A stretch of DNA of 64,000 nt from Pelomonas lactea (GTDB lineage: Bacteria; Pseudomonadota; Gammaproteobacteria; Burkholderiales; Burkholderiaceae_C). The notes under the pieces were generated by a model. That model saw nothing but the letters and a program-made list of their open reading frames with translations, searched no databases and was not told where the DNA came from. The position numbers were made by a program, and so were the translations under genes. The stretch spans positions 124,001 to 188,000 of the forward strand of contig NZ_JBIGHX010000006.1 in NCBI RefSeq assembly GCF_043555885.1, read 5' to 3'. The stretch's first letter is position 1, and every line of letters starts with the position of its first letter. Below, one piece after another: positions 62,039 to 64,000 of this stretch.

Positions 62039-62055
62039 ATGACCTGGGAGGTCAT
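62039..62055. promoter_or_regulatory. Inverted repeat, XRE operator candidate
   Basis: ATGACCT-GGG-AGGTCAT is a perfect 7 bp inverted repeat with 3 bp spacer, 37 bp before the XRE regulator start and 58 bp before the divergent DUF2834 gene. Confidence 0.55.
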
Positions 62056-62091
62056 GGCGGCGCGTCCGGCGCCCGCCGCAGAATTCACCGC

Positions 62092-62859
62092 ATGACCGCC
62101 ACCCTCGCCACCCTGCGCAAGTCGCGCCGCGTCAGCCAGCTGGAGCTGTCGTTGCGCACCGGCGTGTCTCAACGCCACCTCAGCTGCATCGAGACCGGCC
62201 GCTCGCGCGCAGGCCGCGAGACCTTGCTGGCGCTGCTGGACGCGCTGGGCGCCACGCTGGAGGAGCGCAACCAGGCGCTGCTGGCCGCCGGCTACGCGCC
62301 CGCCCACGCCGAGCGGGCGCTGGATGCGCCCGAGATGGCGCCGGTGCGTGCGGCGCTGGCGCAGCTCATCCACGCCAACGGCGCGGCGCCTGCGCTGGTG
62401 CTGGACGGCGACTACAACGTCGTCATGGCCAACGCCGGGCTGGCGCGGCTGATGTCGCTGCTGGGTCTTGACGCCGAGGCCATGCTGGCCCAGCCCCTGA
62501 ACCTGCTGCGCGCCGTCTTCGCGCCCGGCGGCCTGCGCACGCTGTGCGTGGACGAGGGCTGGCTGTGCAACGAGATGTGGGCCCGCGCCAGCCGCGAGGC
62601 CGAGCACCTGCCGCGGCTGCGCGCGCTGCTGGACGAGCTGCGGCCGACACTGGCCCCCTGGACCGTCAGCGAGACCAGCAGCCAGCTGCCGGTGCTGGCC
62701 TTCCGCCTGCGCGCCGCGGACGGGCGGGTGTTGAGCTTCTTCTCCACCATCACCAGCTTCGGCACGCCGCTGGACATCACGCTGGCATCGCTGAAGGTGG
62801 AGCACCTGTTCCCGACGGACGAGGTGACGCGGGAGGCGTTGGCAACTGTCGCGGCTTGA
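62092..62859 (+). CDS. XRE-family regulator with MmyB-like ligand domain
   Basis: 255 aa. The N-terminal HTH is LRKSRRVSQLELSLRTGVSQRHLSCIETGRSRAGRETLLAL. From about residue 95 the MmyB-like PAS-type domain follows (ALVLDGDYNVVMANAGLARLMSLL, SFFSTITSFGTPLDITLASLKVEHLFP). Related regulators respond to fatty-acid-like or other small ligands and control a divergent oxidoreductase or membrane gene, here probably the DUF2834 gene. Confidence 0.88.
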   Translation: MTATLATLRKSRRVSQLELSLRTGVSQRHLSCIETGRSRAGRETLLALLDALGATLEERNQALLAAGYAPAHAERALDAPEMAPVRAALAQLIHANGAAPALVLDGDYNVVMANAGLARLMSLLGLDAEAMLAQPLNLLRAVFAPGGLRTLCVDEGWLCNEMWARASREAEHLPRLRALLDELRPTLAPWTVSETSSQLPVLAFRLRAADGRVLSFFSTITSFGTPLDITLASLKVEHLFPTDEVTREALATVAA

Positions 62860-62928
62860 GGTGCGGTGGGGCCGGCTCACGGTTCCGTTATCGTGGTGAC
62901 GATCAGGATCCGATCGACGCCCCACCGC

Positions 62929-63432
62929 ATGGACTTCCTCCGCCAGTTCTTCAACACCGTGCTCTACGTGCAGCTGTCGCCGCGACGGTTGGTGGTGCGC
63001 GATCCTCGGTCGCGGGCGTGTTTCGACGAGGTGCCCGAGGTGGCCATCCATCGCCCCGCCGGTGGCCGCGCCACCGTCTGCGCCGTGGGCGCCGAAGCCC
63101 GCGCGCAGGCTGCCGGGAGCGACGTCGTGGTCGTCAATCCGCTGGCGCACCCGCGCACGCTGGTGTCCGACTTCATCGTCGCTGAACAGCTGCTGAAGTT
63201 CGCGATTCGTCGGCTGTACGGCGGCCGCGCGGTGTTCCGGCCGTCGCCGGAGATCGTCATGCATCCGGTGGACGACTACGAGGGCGGGCTGACACCCGTG
63301 GAGATCCGCGCGCTGCAGGAGCTGGCGCTGGGCGCGGGCGCAAGCCGGGCGCGGGTCTGGCAGGGGCCGGCGCTCAGCGATGACGAGCTGCTGCTGCGGC
63401 GCTATCCGCCGGCAGGCCGGATGCTGGCCTGA
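62929..63432 (+). CDS. Truncated MreB-like protein
   Basis: 167 aa, about half the length of MreB. It follows the MreB order: DFLRQFFNTVLYVQLSP, FDEVPEVAIHRPAGG, TVCAVGAEARAQAAG, VVVVNPLAHPRTLVSDFIVAEQLLKFAI and IRALQELALGAGASRARVWQGPALSD. The phosphate-1 motif DLGTANT is replaced by VQLSPRR, and the second half with the other nucleotide-binding motifs is missing. ATP binding is therefore unlikely. It may be a regulator or a decayed duplicate of MreB. Confidence 0.75.
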   Translation: MDFLRQFFNTVLYVQLSPRRLVVRDPRSRACFDEVPEVAIHRPAGGRATVCAVGAEARAQAAGSDVVVVNPLAHPRTLVSDFIVAEQLLKFAIRRLYGGRAVFRPSPEIVMHPVDDYEGGLTPVEIRALQELALGAGASRARVWQGPALSDDELLLRRYPPAGRMLA

Positions 63433-63504
63433 CCGGCATTGCGGGATGGCACGGCGGCTCGGCCATGCGTTAGCGTGCAGCCTCCACCACCGCTGCTGCC
63501 CCCC

Positions 63505-64000
63505 ATGCCCCGCTACGTCGCCCTGCTCCGCGGTGTCAGTCCGATGAACTGCAAGATGCCCGAGCTGCAGCGCAGCCTGGAGGACGCCGGGTTCACCGAC
63601 GTGAAGACGCTGCTGAGCAGCGGCAACGTCGCGTTCAGCACGCCACGCGCGGCCTCCGCCGCCACGCTGCGCAAGAAGCTGGAGGCGGCCATGCAGGCCG
63701 GTCTGGGCCGCAGCTTCGAGACCCATGTGCGCGCCAGCCAGCACCTGCAGCAGCTGATCGTGGCCGACCCGTTCGCTGCCTACCCGCTGCGCGCCGGGTC
63801 CAAGCGCGTCGTCACCTTCCTGCGCGAGCCGCTGGCGGCCAGCCCCGTCGAGCTGCCGCGCACGCACGGCGAGGCCTGCATCTGGGGCCTGGACGGCGCC
63901 GAGGTGTTCTGCAGTTATGTGCCCGAAGCCCAGGGCCCGGTCTTCATGCAGCTGCTGGAGAAGACGTTCGGCAAGGACATCACCACGCGCACCTGGGACA
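63505..64000 (+). CDS. DUF1697 family protein (3' end cut by window edge)
   Basis: 165 codons are inside the window. RYVALLRGVSPMNCKMPELQRSLEDAGFTDVKTLLSSGNVAFST is the DUF1697 signature; ETHVRASQHLQQLIVADPF and CSYVPEAQGPVFMQLLEKTFGKDITTRTW follow it. The family has no known reaction. The gene continues beyond the right edge. Confidence 0.87.
   Translation, partial: MPRYVALLRGVSPMNCKMPELQRSLEDAGFTDVKTLLSSGNVAFSTPRAASAATLRKKLEAAMQAGLGRSFETHVRASQHLQQLIVADPFAAYPLRAGSKRVVTFLREPLAASPVELPRTHGEACIWGLDGAEVFCSYVPEAQGPVFMQLLEKTFGKDITTRTWD

Overview
The window is uniformly GC-rich and dense with genes, and reads as the origin-proximal part of a betaproteobacterial chromosome (Burkholderiales, most like the Rubrivivax/Roseateles/Leptothrix group). 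This rests on the mnmG-rsmG-parA cluster with three parS sites inside it, on ParB in the same window, on two PEP-CTERM proteins, and on Burkholderiales-type families (DUF4892-OmpA proteins, the YqjD/YqjE/YqjK set, the PrkA-YeaH-SpoVR operon). The exact genus is an inference. I saw no tRNA, rRNA, CRISPR array, insertion sequence or prophage.

Layout. 1-9.3 kb: cut OmpW porin, secreted SGNH hydrolase lipoprotein, a dCTP-pyrophosphatase-like gene overlapping a DnaQ-like exonuclease, an acetyltransferase, a PEP-CTERM protein, an HNH-like protein, a WYL regulator, the YqjD-YqjE-YqjK stress/membrane set, a GFA protein and a cobalamin adenosyltransferase. 9.3-15.8 kb: FAD-linked oxidase, VOC protein, class A beta-lactamase overlapping an AraC/GyrI-like regulator, a run of small stress-type genes, and a Gdx/SugE exporter. 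15.8-20.7 kb: prkA-yeaH-spoVR starvation operon. 21-23.3 kb: a secreted glycosidase-like/FGE-like fusion behind a LacI-type operator.

23.3-38.4 kb: the par region. parB with a small hydrolase lies at one end; parA, rsmG and mnmG lie at the other. Between them are argC, a two-gene module (CHAT-like/transglutaminase-like protein plus a serine hydrolase), a Sel1-repeat protein, two tandem DUF4892-OmpA proteins and three acetyltransferases. 38.4-49.4 kb: Crp/Fnr regulator with small membrane and cysteine-cluster proteins, a DUF4892-thioredoxin protein, a Fur-box-like site, an ABC exporter with a secreted peptidase-like hydrolase, a thioredoxin-TPR protein, a second PEP-CTERM protein and an AlkD-like repair protein. 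49.4-58.9 kb: FadH, a DUF4397 lipoprotein, a nuclease-like protein, a TetR regulator, an EamA transporter, an acyl-CoA ligase and a nucleotidyltransferase. 59-64 kb: a Clp-type AAA+/M41 metallopeptidase fusion with a small upstream partner and an attenuator-like leader, a DUF2834 membrane protein divergent from an XRE regulator, a truncated MreB-like protein and a cut DUF1697 gene.

Most unusual signals: (1) the CHAT-like/transglutaminase plus hydrolase pair at 25863-29593; (2) the AAA+/M41 operon with mutually exclusive leader hairpins at 59250-61527; (3) two intergenic repeat families whose stems are preserved by compensatory changes; (4) parS sites in mnmG/rsmG with parA and parB separated by about 11 kb. 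All functional statements come from reading motifs and context; no search or folding program was run.
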